From positions 310,001 to 374,000 of the forward strand of contig CAJQUW010008928.1 of NCBI GenBank assembly GCA_907163375.1: a DNA stretch of 64,000 bases. Direction: 5' to 3'. Source of the DNA: Prostheceraeus crozeri (taxonomy: Eukaryota > Platyhelminthes > Polycladida > Euryleptidae). The notes under the pieces were generated by a model. It saw nothing but the letters and a program-made list of their open reading frames with translations, had not been told where the DNA came from and did not search any database. Below, piece after piece: positions 22,446 to 32,855 of this stretch; position 1 is the first letter of the stretch; the number at the start of each line of letters is the position of its first letter. The translations under genes and the position numbers were made by a program.

Positions 22446-25400
22446 GAGGTTAGGTAGCTGATTAGGTATGTCTAGAGCTACGTTACTCTTTACCTTAAGT
22501 TTTGCCACCTAACATAGGATTGAAAGATGCTAAGATGCAAGTACTGTAAGATCTTTCGCTCTTCTCATGATGTGTTAGATAAGATATCTATTCCACGTGA
22601 CAGGCAGAGACAATTAATTGCTTGTTATTTGAATAGATGCTTCAAAGTTCCTGCTTTGAAGTTGTAATACGCTGATCCATAGAAATCCGACTTTTCGCTT
22701 TGTTTACTGACTAGAATATAGACAACAGCTGTTTGCTGTTTTTTGGAATTCACACTATATTTGATGAATACAATTGTCGCAAACAGACGATTCTTCATGA
22801 TGAACCAAAAGTACGTTAAGGTGTCTTCTTAAAGAATTTATTGGCTATAAAATTGTAATAAAAACTACTGCATGTACTCGTAGGCTTACAGGACCGACGT
22901 TTCGCGCATTGAAAGGGATAGGTACAAAAGCTAAAAGCAATCAACAAAAGGTCAGTACAGCGTCAGGAGGGACAAACATAGTTATTTACGCAGTGGATTA
23001 ATAAATTCTACCCTTACAATAATTGGTCAAAATCTTTTGCAGAAGTTGCCAGAACATGACGTTATAAGGATTCTTTGTTTCGCTTCATCTTCGAATTGAC
23101 AATTTTATTATAGAAGATTAGAAGTGCATGCCTCTTGACAATTATCTGAAGAAGGTTTACTTAAATAAAACTCGGAAACATTTCACCCAGTGGACCCTCT
23201 TATGTGAGCCTAGGCATTGATTTTGCCACTCTATCATGGCCGGGTGATGTATCATCGATTTTTGTGTTACTTCCTTTCGAGTCACACAGAGCAGTCGAAT
23301 ACATGAATAGACCTAATCCATTCCTATGGCCTGATCGCACCAGTTCAAAGATCACTAGTTGCACAGAAATAGTCAAACAGCTAGAACGAGAGTCCGAAAG
23401 GAACGATGCCGAAAATGTGACTTTCACAATATGAAATAAGCCTTCTACGAAGCTGCGCGTCTGCTGAGTTCTATCCGGTTCGTTATCTTGTCAGACACGA
23501 TAAAAACACATTTTAATGCACTAGGACGAAGATTGCAGTTTTTGGAAGCAATTTTTCCATGTTTCCGGTTTCAAAAATACTGTCTAGAGCCATGATTTTT
23601 ATATGCAGTTTCTTCAGGTCATTTTCTATGCATGCAAACCTGTCTGTGAGGCTAACTACATTCAGATTTGGCAAGTCTCCTAATGTTGAAAAATACAAGC
23701 ATTTTCAGTAATTTTTCATGTATACCTCAAATTCGGTAGTTTTGAATCCTTATGGATGCGTTGCTGTATCCACTGAATCAAACATTACGTTGCTTGAGGC
23801 TTGTCGGCATCTCTGTTATTTTTGTCTGCTTTTTCTGTTATTGCATGAATTGCATGAATGTTTTTAGTTGTGTGTACGTGTAAGTAGGTAAGATGAGAAT
23901 CGTTATTCGGCTTTCAGCCAAAAATTGTGCCAGAAGCCAGTGGATCCCTGGATTGTATAGATTACAATTATCTGTCCGATCTGAGGATTAGTTGGTTTTT
24001 GGATTGTTCATCATTGGTGGATGGCTTCACGCATCGAATGTATATAGCCAACGAATATCGAAATCAAATACTAGATGACAGCGTAGGGATAGCAAGCTGA
24101 CATGGAAGTCACGACTGTTACATATCCATTGTTAGCTAAGGGCTGCCAGGCGGATAACCAGAATGCACAGCCGATAGCACGGATATCCGTCAAAAAACAA
24201 CGAAACAGGTATCGGTTGGATATCAAGCATGTATCCGCTTAAAAGATACGGATCTCCTTGGGATAAAAATTTGTTATCCGCGGAGATAGACTGGGTATCC
24301 AAACGGCTCCTGACGTAGAAATAATGGTGTGCGTCCGTTCAACCGTGAAGATCCGTTGATATCCGGAGAAACTATGAAATGCTGATCGGATCCGTTTGCT
24401 CGGAGGGGTACAATTTAAAGAAGGCGACAATGATGCGCTTCAGAATCATCATTGTGCGTAACTTAGCTATGGTACAATGTAGACGAAAGTAGACAGCAAT
24501 GTTTTCTCGTAATGATGATATCTGCGTATGCATGTGAAAGATATTTCAGAAGTCTAATTATCGTATATCTACATGTGTATTCATACCATTGCTGCCCACT
24601 GCGATTTCCTGTTTTTTTTAGATTTTCTCATTTTCTAATCCCAGCATTATAATAATATCTTTAAGAACCTCAGAGCCCTATCGAATGCCTAGAGTGAATT
24701 GTGGTAGCCTACTTTTGGCTTCAATTCATAAATGACAATATTAAGAAAATAACAAAAATCATTGAAAATCATAGCCTGAAATGAAAGTGACATCTGCTGA
24801 TATCCTTCTATTATTGTTCTTTGTCCGATTTATATTTATTATTTGTTGCCAAGATTTTCCTCTAATTTTTGCTCACTTGGTGTGAGGCCTATAAATGCTC
24901 TGCTGTTTTATCCCTTTACAAAGTTCTTATTGACAATAGGCCTATTGCTTTCGGATATTGTAACTTCCATATTGTGCTCCCCTCCACATCCTTGTTAAAT
25001 TCACATTCTAAAAATTAGACCTAAACAATTTTCTTAGTTTCAATTCCATTCTCCAGTTTCATGCATTTTCAAGGAATGACATGCCTACTTGACGATCCCT
25101 TGAATAAGCCAAAGAATGTAGGCAAGGTCTACTATTCAGGTCATGGAGTGTCAACTTTCCGGTCTCATTACTTGACATGAGATGTCGATTTTCTAATCAA
25201 TCGATTCAAACATTCTGCAAATTATATTTCGATTGCGATGAATGTTCCAGATGACAGAAAATTACTTCTGCGATTAGCTCATTTATAGTGTGATCTTTGA
25301 AACTTTGAGCAAACTATCCTGACAAATAATTCTAACAGCGGATAATATTGAATTATAAGAAAGCATGATCGCCTTATTTCTGTTGTGTTAAATTTATCAT

Positions 25401-25559
25401 GAACCGCTGTCTGAACTAAGATTGTTGATCTTGGGTATCATTTAATATAGGCCTGTTTGATTCCATATTAAGTTGTTCTTTTGAGATAAGCGCTTTATTC
25501 GATACATAAAATTGTTGAGAGGACTTCTGACCGTATATTTAGATATTAATATACCGCAT
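22446..25559. other. Non-coding stretch
   Basis: No gene is recognised. A sequence like GGACCGACGTTTCGCGC near 22893 recalls Penelope terminal repeats, but its partner boxes are missing. A zone near 24150-24420 is enriched in ATATCCG/CGGATAT words. Small open frames lack domains. Confidence 0.5.
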
Positions 25560-25870
25560 TGCATTATCGATCGTTTTTGAGTCAAATATACCAAATGCGT
25601 CAAATTGCTCGGACGCGTCAGGAAGTTTTCAGAATATATTTCATGATTTTGAGTCAAATATACGAACTGCGTCAAAAAGTCTGACTTCAATTTTCATTTA
25701 CTTCAGCTTGAGTCAAATATACTCCTTGCGTCTAATATACCATTTGCGTCATAAAGAGCGACTTGCGTCACGTCCCGTATCTGAAGTGACGAATGCAGTT
25801 CGTAAAAATGGTTTTCCGCGTCAAATTCTCCGACTTGCGTCATAGAAAATCTCCATTAACATTTTTTAAA
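25560..25870 (-). repeat. Second quasi-periodic GACGCA/GACTCA array
   Basis: On the minus strand, TTTGACGCA and TTTGACTCAA boxes recur about every 17-40 bp (for example TATATTTGACTCAA several times, GACGCAAGTCG at both ends). The motif family is that of 8670-8975, in the opposite orientation. Confidence 0.55.
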
Positions 25871-25984
25871 GTTTATTATGATCAGTTTCTTTGATTATGA
25901 TGTTTTGATCTTTCAGTGGCAGGTAGTTTGCGATGTGATCATGCACAAGAAAATAATCTTATTGTAATAAAGCTGAATTTTAAA

Positions 25985-26600
25985 GTAGTAGCAACCCATC
26001 CAATTTTTAATTTAACAAACCATATTACCTCTCCAAGGTTGTCATGACATGGAGGATTTGTAAATTACTTTTCTTTCTTCTGTATTGCTATCATAATCAG
26101 TAATCTTTGTGTGCATTTCTCCAGAAGCACAAAAATTCGTATATCTCACATGTGGTACTTGTTCTCATGTCAAGTTCACTTTATGAAATCGAAACTGTAT
26201 ACACATTGGGGATTTAATTAATGCTGAGTTGCCATTCTACCTAATGTACTTACTCTATGGTCTCTATTGCACAATGAACTTTTGTAAGTCAGTTCAATAG
26301 AGCCAGTATTGCCAAGCAGTATTTTGTTCACTAAATAATGGACTAGGCACATTTGAGATAAGGTTGGGAAAGTCCAAATACTGATGAATGAGTTTTATTT
26401 CTCGTTTTAATGAGACAGAGCATTACAGTAATAGTAGCCCATCGAATTGCTAATTTAACAAACATTAATCAAAAAAAACTCCAAGGTTGTCATGAATCGG
26501 AAGATTTGTAAAGCATTATTATTCCTTCTATTTGCTATCATGATTAGTCGATTCCGTGGTAATTTCTTGAAAACTGCAAAAATTTGCTTATCTTGCTGGT
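25985..26600 (-). repeat. Duplicated LINE 3' end or flanking segment
   Basis: About 120-170 bp starting near 25985 (AATTTAACAAACCATATTAC, CTCCAAGGTTGTCATGA, GAAGATTTGTAAA-like, CTATCATAATCAGT) recurs near 26430-26600. The second copy leads directly into the C-terminal coding remnant of the RTE-like LINE, so the shared block is probably its 3' UTR. The first copy would be an extra truncated insertion. Copy 2 of the 90-bp dispersed repeat (26160-26259) lies between them. Confidence 0.5.
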
Positions 26601-27139
26601 CATCATCATCAGCCTTTCGTGCCACTGCTGGCAGATGGCCTCCACTCCCTCCCCCAGCTTCTTCGATCTTGCGCTTTCTGAACTGAATCCAGTTGATTCC
26701 GCTCTTTTCCTCCATATCGTCTCTCCATCTTCTCCTTGGCCTTCCTCTTCGCCTTGGTCTTTCTAACGGCGTCCATTCCGTTACTTTCTTGGCTCATTTG
26801 TTGTTGTTCATCTGGCTAGGTGTCCTGTCCAATGTCCCTTCATCGTTCTGATTTTACTCGTTATGTCAATGATGCCCATCCTTTCTCTGATGTTCTCGTT
26901 CCGTACTTCTTTGTGCCACAGCCAGTTTCTTTTCTTGTCGTTTCGTCAGTGTCCACGTTTCTGCACCATACGTCATTGATGGCAGTATGACCGCATCAAA
27001 CAACCTTCGCTTCAGGCACGTTGGGATGTTCCTGCGTTTGAGTAGTTCGCTGTATTGTCCGAACCTTCTCCAACCAGTATTTATTCTGTGATCTATTTCT
27101 CTGCCAATTTGGTTATTTCCTGTTAGCTATCTTCCAAGG
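26460..27139 (-). pseudogene. 3' part of RTE/BovB-like LINE (RT C-terminus), left of the nest
   Basis: Minus-strand translation from 27139 downward gives the continuation of the RT frame broken off at 50245. The fragments include HRINTGWRRFGQYSELL, FDAVILPSMTYGAETWTL, TKRQEKKLAVAQRSTER and, after frameshifts, a region like the usual LINE end (INWIQF.KR, then basic residues). An in-frame stop occurs a few codons in. This text is typical of RTE/BovB-type LINEs. It is separated from its 5' part by 23.1 kb of inserted transposons. Confidence 0.85.
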
Positions 27140-27624
27140 TACCGTAAGATGGGGTGAGTTCGCCACGTTTTCATGACATTTTAATGTGCATATCAGTCCA
27201 GAACCGAGATACATATGTCATAACCTACTCATATCTTGGCATGACTTAGTGGTATATAGTGGTATACAAATCAGCTTATTGAAATATTTGTTGTTGCCGT
27301 CAGATCAGCATATCTAGGGTGGCGAACTTACCCCCTCTTTTGGGGTGAGTTCGCCACTGTGTATTAATCTCATTTGATGGCGAATTTGAACCTCTATGGG
27401 GTTAGTTTACCCACCCTTACATTTTTAAAAGAAGTTCTCCACTATCAAGTAAATATTTTAAAACAAGTTCACCCACCATTAAGATTTAAAACTAAGTAAA
27501 TTCAGAATTATTTTCATTAATCAACAGAATACATGAAAGTATAGGCTATTACAGGACTGGTCATCATTATTACATTAATCAACAAAAAATTGACAATATT
27601 TCAATTAATCAGTATTCCAGTTTG

Positions 27625-28954
27625 TCAAGTGCATTTATGACAAGTGTAATAGGCATCTTTGTTGACTCCATTGCACGCTCCACAGTGCCATTCTGCACAT
27701 TCCATGCACTGATACCAATCATGCCCTTTGTAGCCCATATATGAAGCACCGCACTCACCACAACAGTCATCTTCATCATCAGTAGTTGGAGCTGACGCCC
27801 TTTGCCCACTAGCTCCACTGGTGCCAGCTTGCTCTCCAGTACTCAGCCGTTCGGCAGTTGCCCAATTCTTACCAGGTTCTGGCTTTGTGGAGTCTACTTT
27901 CCTTCCTCGTTTTGGTTTAGGCTGATCCTGTCCGCGGTTTTTCTTCAGCATTTCAATCAGTTCTGCATCCAGTTCTCTGCCAATAGATTCTTGCGTTTGC
28001 ACTCCAGATGGGACTTTTTTCAACACAATGACAGGATCAAAAGGGACAAAGCCACAGGTCTTGAATCCTGCTTTCAGATTCTTTGAGAAACTGTCTTCAC
28101 ATTTGATAAACAAACGTTTAAGCAAACCTGGAATGTATTCCTTGGGGATCGCACCACGTCTTTGACTTTCTAATCGCCACTGATCCAGAATGCTGCGCCA
28201 GGCCTGTTTCATACTTTTCAATACAGCCACATCCAGTGGCTGGATAAGATGAGTTGAGTTAGGAACTAATGAGGCAAAATAAATTTCATTCTCATGACAC
28301 AATGATATTACCTCTTCAGAAAAATGAGATGCCAAATTGTCCCCAAACTCAATCTTCTTTCCTGAAAGATCCTTGCATCTTTCTAGAAGAATTTCCCTGA
28401 ACCATTTGATGAAGGTCTCAGAATCAAACCAACCTTTACTTGTGCAGCCATATGTAGGCCTACATCCCGGAGGTCCACCAGTCACCCAACTCTCATACAA
28501 ATGCTGAGATTTATACACAATCATTGGAGGGAGCATCTCACCGTCGGCTGAACCACACATCATTATGGAAATGCTGACCTTGGAATGCTACCTACATAAT
28601 TCCACCCTTTTTGTGCCTCTTCGTACAAGAACTTTCTTACAGCCAGGATCGTCCGTTATGTTCGTTTCATCGTAGTTGAATACATTAGACGGTTCAATGT
28701 TGCTTAAGACATCTTAAAGTTATTGTAAAATTTATTCAGTCAGTCGCACCAACTGAAGAACGTGCCTGTTTGATGTTCCCTGCTAGCCTTTGGGTCATGT
28801 TATTGCGTTTCACAAATCCTCTGATGAAGTCCACACCAGGGTAGTTATTATGAAATCTTGTTTCAGTCCTTCCTTTTCTATCCAAAACTCTCTTCAGCAT
28901 GAGACGGACATCTAAAGGCGATAAAGGAAACCCCCAGTCTGCCACAGCTTGCAT
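27625..28954 (-). pseudogene. pogo-type transposase, C-terminal part
   Basis: Reading down from the Polinton boundary: an amino segment AVADWGFPLSP, LDVRLMLKRVLDRKGR (CENP-B-type DNA-binding remainder), a decayed stretch with stop codons (28560-28736) holding NYDETN with the first catalytic aspartate, then 27625-28563 with GDNLASHFSEEV (second aspartate), NSTHLIQPLDVAVL, and a C-terminal PHD-like zinc finger (CCGECGASY, WYQCMECAEWHC, CHKC). It is the second half of a DDE transposase related to Tigger/jerky proteins. Stops and frame changes show it was decaying. The upstream half lies on the far side of the Polinton. Confidence 0.85.
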
Positions 28955-28955
28955 G

Positions 28956-29335
28956 AGTAGTGAAAACTGTGCCCTACTTGCCACGGATAGGTACATGGAT
29001 AGGTACATGTAAAGTTTAGTGTTATCAATAGGTACATGGATAGGTACCTGTAAAGTTTAGTGTTGTCAATAGGAACATGGATAGGTACATGTATACTTTA
29101 GTTATCGATAGGCACATGGATAGGTACATGTATAATTCAGTGTTATCAATAGGAACTTGTATGAGATCTGTTTTACTGGATAGGTACATGTGTTTGGTAC
29201 ACTCAGTTGAGTACACTGTGTTTGGGAACGTCTGTGATCGAACTTGTGTGGTTTGGTTCTGAGCACTTGGGTACGTACCGATAGACGTCCGTTGTTTGAT
29301 TTTGAATGGGTTTGCTCAATTGCGACTATTGTGAC
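28956..29335 (+). repeat. Polinton left terminal inverted repeat
   Basis: 380 bp. Its outer half is built from about four 40-55-bp subrepeats based on GGATAGGTACATG and TTTAGTGTTATCAATAGG. The inner half is unique sequence ending in GCGACTATTGTGAC. Compared with the right copy it lacks one GGTACATGGATA unit and has an extra 14 bp (around CTCAGTTGAGTACA). Confidence 0.95.
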
Positions 29336-29396
29336 TATTGCAACCATTGTAATCAAGATGACACATTGATTTTCCTTTTACGTAGACAAACTATGC

Positions 29397-29404
29397 TATA
29401 AATA
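29397..29404 (+). promoter_or_regulatory. TATA box of UBA-RING gene
   Basis: TATAAATA lies just inside the left TIR. It is only 14 bases from the first ATG (29419), so transcription may begin near the ATGs at 29431 and 29434. Confidence 0.5.
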
Positions 29405-29418
29405 TGAGATAGTTTTTG

Positions 29419-29928
29419 ATGGCATACATAATGATGACTAGTATCCCAACGTCGTGGGTTGTCGCAAGAGACCTTGGATATTCGTTCAAAGCCATAGAAA
29501 CTGTAACAAATCTCAGTGAAAATATCAACGCTGGTGATTTAGTTGATCGACTAATGGATCTAGATGAGCATGCTATGAATCACAATTTGGATCGTAGGTG
29601 GATAGAGGATTTCTCCATGCTACACTGCAATGATAGTGAAATTAGGAGGATCAAATTGGAACGATATGGAAAGAAGGAGACATCTGACAGTGTTTTAATA
29701 AAAAGTTCTCCCAATAAAAGTGACTTCAGAAGGAAATTAGAACAAGAGACATTTAAATTATTATGTGAACGGAACTGCGTTAAATGTTTTAAACAGGAAC
29801 GATCCCTTCTCTTTTTGCCATGTTGTCATAGCGTTATGTGTTCTACATGTTATGTACCCTTTGAAACTTCATCTTGTCCCCTTTGCGATGAAGAAATATC
29901 TTCAACAGTCACTGTATATCGTACATGA
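29419..29928 (+). CDS. UBA plus C-terminal RING protein (IAP-type E3 ligase without BIR)
   Basis: 169 residues from the first ATG; 29431 is an equally possible start. Residues about 10-50 (VARDLGYSFKAIETVT, NAGDLVDRLMDLDEH) look like the UBA domain of cellular IAPs, which binds ubiquitin. Residues about 116-160 form a RING finger: NCVKC, LLFLPCCHS, MCSTC, CPLCDEEI, ending TVTVYRT like IAP RINGs. There is no BIR domain, so caspase binding is not predicted. It may ubiquitinate host death or defence factors. It is the first gene inside the left TIR. Gene capture from a host BIRC-like gene is plausible. Confidence 0.8.
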   Translation: MAYIMMTSIPTSWVVARDLGYSFKAIETVTNLSENINAGDLVDRLMDLDEHAMNHNLDRRWIEDFSMLHCNDSEIRRIKLERYGKKETSDSVLIKSSPNKSDFRRKLEQETFKLLCERNCVKCFKQERSLLFLPCCHSVMCSTCYVPFETSSCPLCDEEISSTVTVYRT

Positions 29929-29983
29929 TGAGTCATCATGCAGGTCTGTGATTGGTCACTATTGTGTCTTTGTTTGACTTTTC

Positions 29984-29992
29984 TATATAAGG
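29984..29992 (+). promoter_or_regulatory. TATA box, TATATAAGG
   Basis: TATATAAGG lies 47 bases before the ATG of the next gene, with an inverted CCAAT box (ATTGG) about 30 bases upstream. The following GGACATTGTACC closely matches GATGACATTGTTCC after the TATA box at 48932, so the two outer genes share a promoter type. Confidence 0.7.
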
Positions 29993-30038
29993 AGGACATT
30001 GTACCGTTCTATTTCAAGCATAATTTGAGGCTAATACA

Positions 30039-30662
30039 ATGTCAATCAGCATGTCGTTCACTACCAACATTCCCATTTCAATAATTTACCGAAGTCAACT
30101 CTTCACGGGCAATATATTTTATTCTGCCGTGAATATAACTGGCTATAAAGCGGATTTGGTGGATCTGATGGAGGAAATAGTGAAGTATTTCCGCTGCGGA
30201 GAGGACGTTGTGGTGCAGAGAATGTTGATGAGAGTCGTGAACAACGCTCTTACACGAGTTGCAAGATTCTGGCTCAACGAAGTATTTCGCCCACTATCTC
30301 AAACGGAGATTGTACCGGAATACTCTCGCTGTTGGTGCACCAGTATCCAACGGAAACTCAACACATGTCTCCATGACATTATCACCTCCAGCTACTATGA
30401 CGAGAAGGGTGACAAATGCAAACTGGACTTGTTCAGTGGACCGCCATCAGTAAGCATCAATGTGGCTGCTCAAGGACATTCTGAGGTAATCAGTTTGCGG
30501 GCATACTATGCCAATATTTTAAAGACTTTCCATTCAAAGCCCTGCTGTATGTGCTGTCCAATTTCAAAACATCTAATGAAAGACATTGAGCAGCTCATAA
30601 CTGCTACAAATCAGACTCTAGCCGATGTGAGTGTATATCAGTTTCCCTCTACAACTTGTTGA
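30039..30662 (+). CDS. Unknown Polinton protein, 207 aa
   Basis: Starts at an ATG 47 bases after a strong TATA box. Predicted mostly helical in the middle (DLVDLMEEIVKYF, VQRMLMRVVNNALTRV). There is a Cys-rich tail (KPCCMCCPISKHLM) that could bind a metal but matches no finger I know. It has no signal peptide and no obvious membrane segment. I do not recognise the family. Its position among TIR-proximal, TATA-driven genes suggests an early or host-interaction role, which is inference only. Confidence 0.75.
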   Translation: MSISMSFTTNIPISIIYRSQLFTGNIFYSAVNITGYKADLVDLMEEIVKYFRCGEDVVVQRMLMRVVNNALTRVARFWLNEVFRPLSQTEIVPEYSRCWCTSIQRKLNTCLHDIITSSYYDEKGDKCKLDLFSGPPSVSINVAAQGHSEVISLRAYYANILKTFHSKPCCMCCPISKHLMKDIEQLITATNQTLADVSVYQFPSTTC

Positions 30663-30790
30663 GTGTTTTATGTAATTTTATAAGTACCAGCAACAAACTC
30701 TGTGTGAATGCTTGTAAACTTTTGTATATAATGTTGTAAGTACTAAGCAAAAATTGTAATTGTATTATCTATTTCCATATTAGAATAAAA

Positions 30791-31183
30791 ATGTCTGTAA
30801 AACGGAAGGCATCTTCTCGTCAATCGAAACGGTCTTTCAAACCTTCAAGTCAGTTTAAAAAGGCGTTGCGAAAGTTAAACAGGATACATGATAATAAGAA
30901 GAAGTGTAAATTGATTCAAAATTCAAGTGATGATTTCATTCGTGATTTAGCTTTTGCAATACACAAATGTCTACCTATTTACAAGCCTCTGTTGAATGCT
31001 GGCTCTTTGAATAGCATTAAAAAGTTTTCAAATCCAAGGAGTAGTGATAAGAAAAGGCGAAACTTAATTCAGCGCGGTGGTGGTGGGTTTCTAAGTATGT
31101 TAAATGATATTGGAAACAGTATTAATGGTGTAATCAATAGTCCGCTTGGAAGGATTGCAGCAACTGCTGCAATGTTAATATAA
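30791..31183 (+). CDS. Small basic Polinton protein with IQRGGGGFLSML motif
   Basis: 130 residues. The first 40 are strongly basic (MSVKRKASSRQSKRSFKP). Residues about 85-103 read KKRRNLIQRGGGGFLSML, a basic run followed by a glycine cluster and a hydrophobic helix to the C-terminus (PLGRIAATAAML). The same layout recurs in small proteins of other Polintons and adintoviruses, often compared with adenoviral core or pVI/pX-type peptides. The likely role is DNA condensation or membrane interaction in the particle. No TATA box is seen upstream. Confidence 0.7.
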   Translation: MSVKRKASSRQSKRSFKPSSQFKKALRKLNRIHDNKKKCKLIQNSSDDFIRDLAFAIHKCLPIYKPLLNAGSLNSIKKFSNPRSSDKKRRNLIQRGGGGFLSMLNDIGNSINGVINSPLGRIAATAAMLI

Positions 31184-31241
31184 GGTTAGCGAATGATAAA
31201 GTGACACGTCATCACTTTGATTGATGAGTCATATATAGGTG

Positions 31242-31250
31242 TATATAAGG
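31242..31250 (+). promoter_or_regulatory. TATA box, TATATAAGG
   Basis: TATATAAGG followed by AAGACGCTTT, about 90 bases before the ATG at 31335. ATGAGTCAT and CGTCATCA motifs (AP-1/ATF-like) sit within 45 bases upstream. Confidence 0.6.
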
Positions 31251-31334
31251 AAGACGCTTTAATGATATTTTACCACTTTCAAGTGACAATTCATTTGCGC
31301 TGGTTGAAAGCTCCGAATTAGTACTTGTTGAAAC

Positions 31335-32069
31335 ATGACTCAGAAAATGTATACAATCAGAGAGGAAGGTGACGCTTTTGAGCAAGATCTCTTGAAGCTT
31401 CGTCCGACACGAAAGGTGCAAGGGATTGGAAATACGTTCTATTTTCAAACCTTGAATTATGGTGATGATGGCTTTTATCTTCAAGTTCCATTCTTCCACA
31501 GTAATGGTATGTCTACATCAGGGTATAGCAATATGAGACAAATGCGAGTGACTTTTCCAAAATGGCAACAGGTGATTCTTAAAACTATTGACTCTTTCGC
31601 GAAAGAATGTGTTGAGCTGCCTGAAAGTGCTCCCACTCATTGGAGAAAGGCATTAGAGGAAGGAGTTGGTTATAAGGAATTGCCGGAATTCGATACACTG
31701 TTTTTAAAACTATCGGATCATTTTCAAGCATTCGATCTCTTTACAAACGCGATGGAATGTGAGGATCTCAAACGGGGCCGCTATATGGGCTTAGTGCACG
31801 TTACCGGACTTTATATTGGCTCACATGGCTCGACTGGTAAAGTCGCATCTTTGCAAATGAAGGTTCTTCAACTAGTCTATGAACCACTACCAATTGATAA
31901 ATGTTTAATTAACATTGATAAGACTGCTTCAAGTGATGGGAAGGAAGAGAGCAAAAAGCGAGGGCGGAAATCTAAAGATGGGAATCCTAAATTGAAGTTG
32001 AAGCGCCAAGACGCTGACTTGAAAACTTTTTATAATCCTAATTGTGATGAGGAAACACAAATGTTTTAA
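31335..32069 (+). CDS. Unknown Polinton protein, 244 aa, basic AT-hook-like tail
   Basis: An ordered N-terminal region (residues about 1-185, containing FYFQTLNYGDDGFYLQVPFF and YMGLVHVTGLYIG) is rich in predicted beta strands. The C-terminal part is charged, with KKRGRKSKDG, which looks like an AT-hook or nuclear signal. A nucleic-acid-binding role, for example single-strand DNA binding during replication, would fit its TATA-driven, probably early expression, but I have no homology to support it. An AATAAA lies near 32124. Confidence 0.7.
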   Translation: MTQKMYTIREEGDAFEQDLLKLRPTRKVQGIGNTFYFQTLNYGDDGFYLQVPFFHSNGMSTSGYSNMRQMRVTFPKWQQVILKTIDSFAKECVELPESAPTHWRKALEEGVGYKELPEFDTLFLKLSDHFQAFDLFTNAMECEDLKRGRYMGLVHVTGLYIGSHGSTGKVASLQMKVLQLVYEPLPIDKCLINIDKTASSDGKEESKKRGRKSKDGNPKLKLKRQDADLKTFYNPNCDEETQMF

Positions 32070-32210
32070 TTTGTAAATGTTTTAATTTGTAAATGTAACT
32101 TGAAAGTTTCTATTCTGAATGTAAATAAACTTGATCTGGAACATGTGTCTGTTTTGTTGTTCTAAGCAAAATTAGTGGGATGATGAGTTTAATGTTAATG
32201 GAATTATAAG

Positions 32211-32846
32211 ATGACAGATTTTCGTCTATTCACTGATCGCACAATGTGTGTCGCTGGACCAAGTCAGTCCGGTAAAACTACATTTGTAACTGAATTGCTA
32301 CAATATAGAAATGAAATGTTTAACAAGGAAATTAAGAGAGTCAAATGGTATTATGGAATATTTCAACCACAACTACATTCTGCACTTCGCCAGAAAGGTT
32401 ATGAGGTGAAGCAAGGGTTGCCATCAACTGAGGATATCAAAGCAGGTGACTTACTAGTATTAGATGATCTATTACGAGAAAGCAAATCTTCAAAGGATGT
32501 AACTGAAATGTTCATTCAAACTGCACATCATAGGGAAGCTTTTATTATCTACATCACCCAAAACATCTTCGATGGAGGGAAAGAGCAAAGAACTAGAAGT
32601 TTGAATACACATTATTTGGCAATATTTAAAAATCCAAGAGATAGCAGTCAGATACATCATCTCAGTAGACAGATATTACCTCAACAACCTAAAGTACTTT
32701 CAAAAATATATGAAGATGTAACAAAGAAACCACATGGTTATCTATTTATTGATCTAACCCAGGAATGTCCGGAACGACTTCGATTTCGAACAAATATCAT
32801 ACCTAATTCCGCTGAACCAATGACAGTTTTCTCGGTTCACAGTTAG
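32211..32846 (+). CDS. Genome-packaging ATPase (FtsK/HerA, A32-like)
   Basis: 211 residues, a usual length for Polinton ATPases. Walker A is GPSQSGKTT (residues 16-24) and Walker B is LLVLDD (81-86). A downstream ITQNIF (about 122) holds the sensor-like region. It would drive DNA into a preformed capsid. It opens a plus-strand block of closely spaced genes (gaps of 10-50 bases) with the structural proteins and protease. No TATA box lies upstream, suggesting a late or polycistronic transcript. Confidence 0.95.
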   Translation: MTDFRLFTDRTMCVAGPSQSGKTTFVTELLQYRNEMFNKEIKRVKWYYGIFQPQLHSALRQKGYEVKQGLPSTEDIKAGDLLVLDDLLRESKSSKDVTEMFIQTAHHREAFIIYITQNIFDGGKEQRTRSLNTHYLAIFKNPRDSSQIHHLSRQILPQQPKVLSKIYEDVTKKPHGYLFIDLTQECPERLRFRTNIIPNSAEPMTVFSVHS

Positions 32847-32855
32847 TTTTAAGCA

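Noticed and set aside
22880-22920. Another hammerhead-like Penelope end (GGACCGACGTTTCGCGC)
   Set aside because: Only the GAAA side is present; the CUGAUGA box and helix II cannot be found.
23200-23434. Overlapping frames on both strands, about 75 codons each
   Set aside because: Mirror frames without recognisable motifs.
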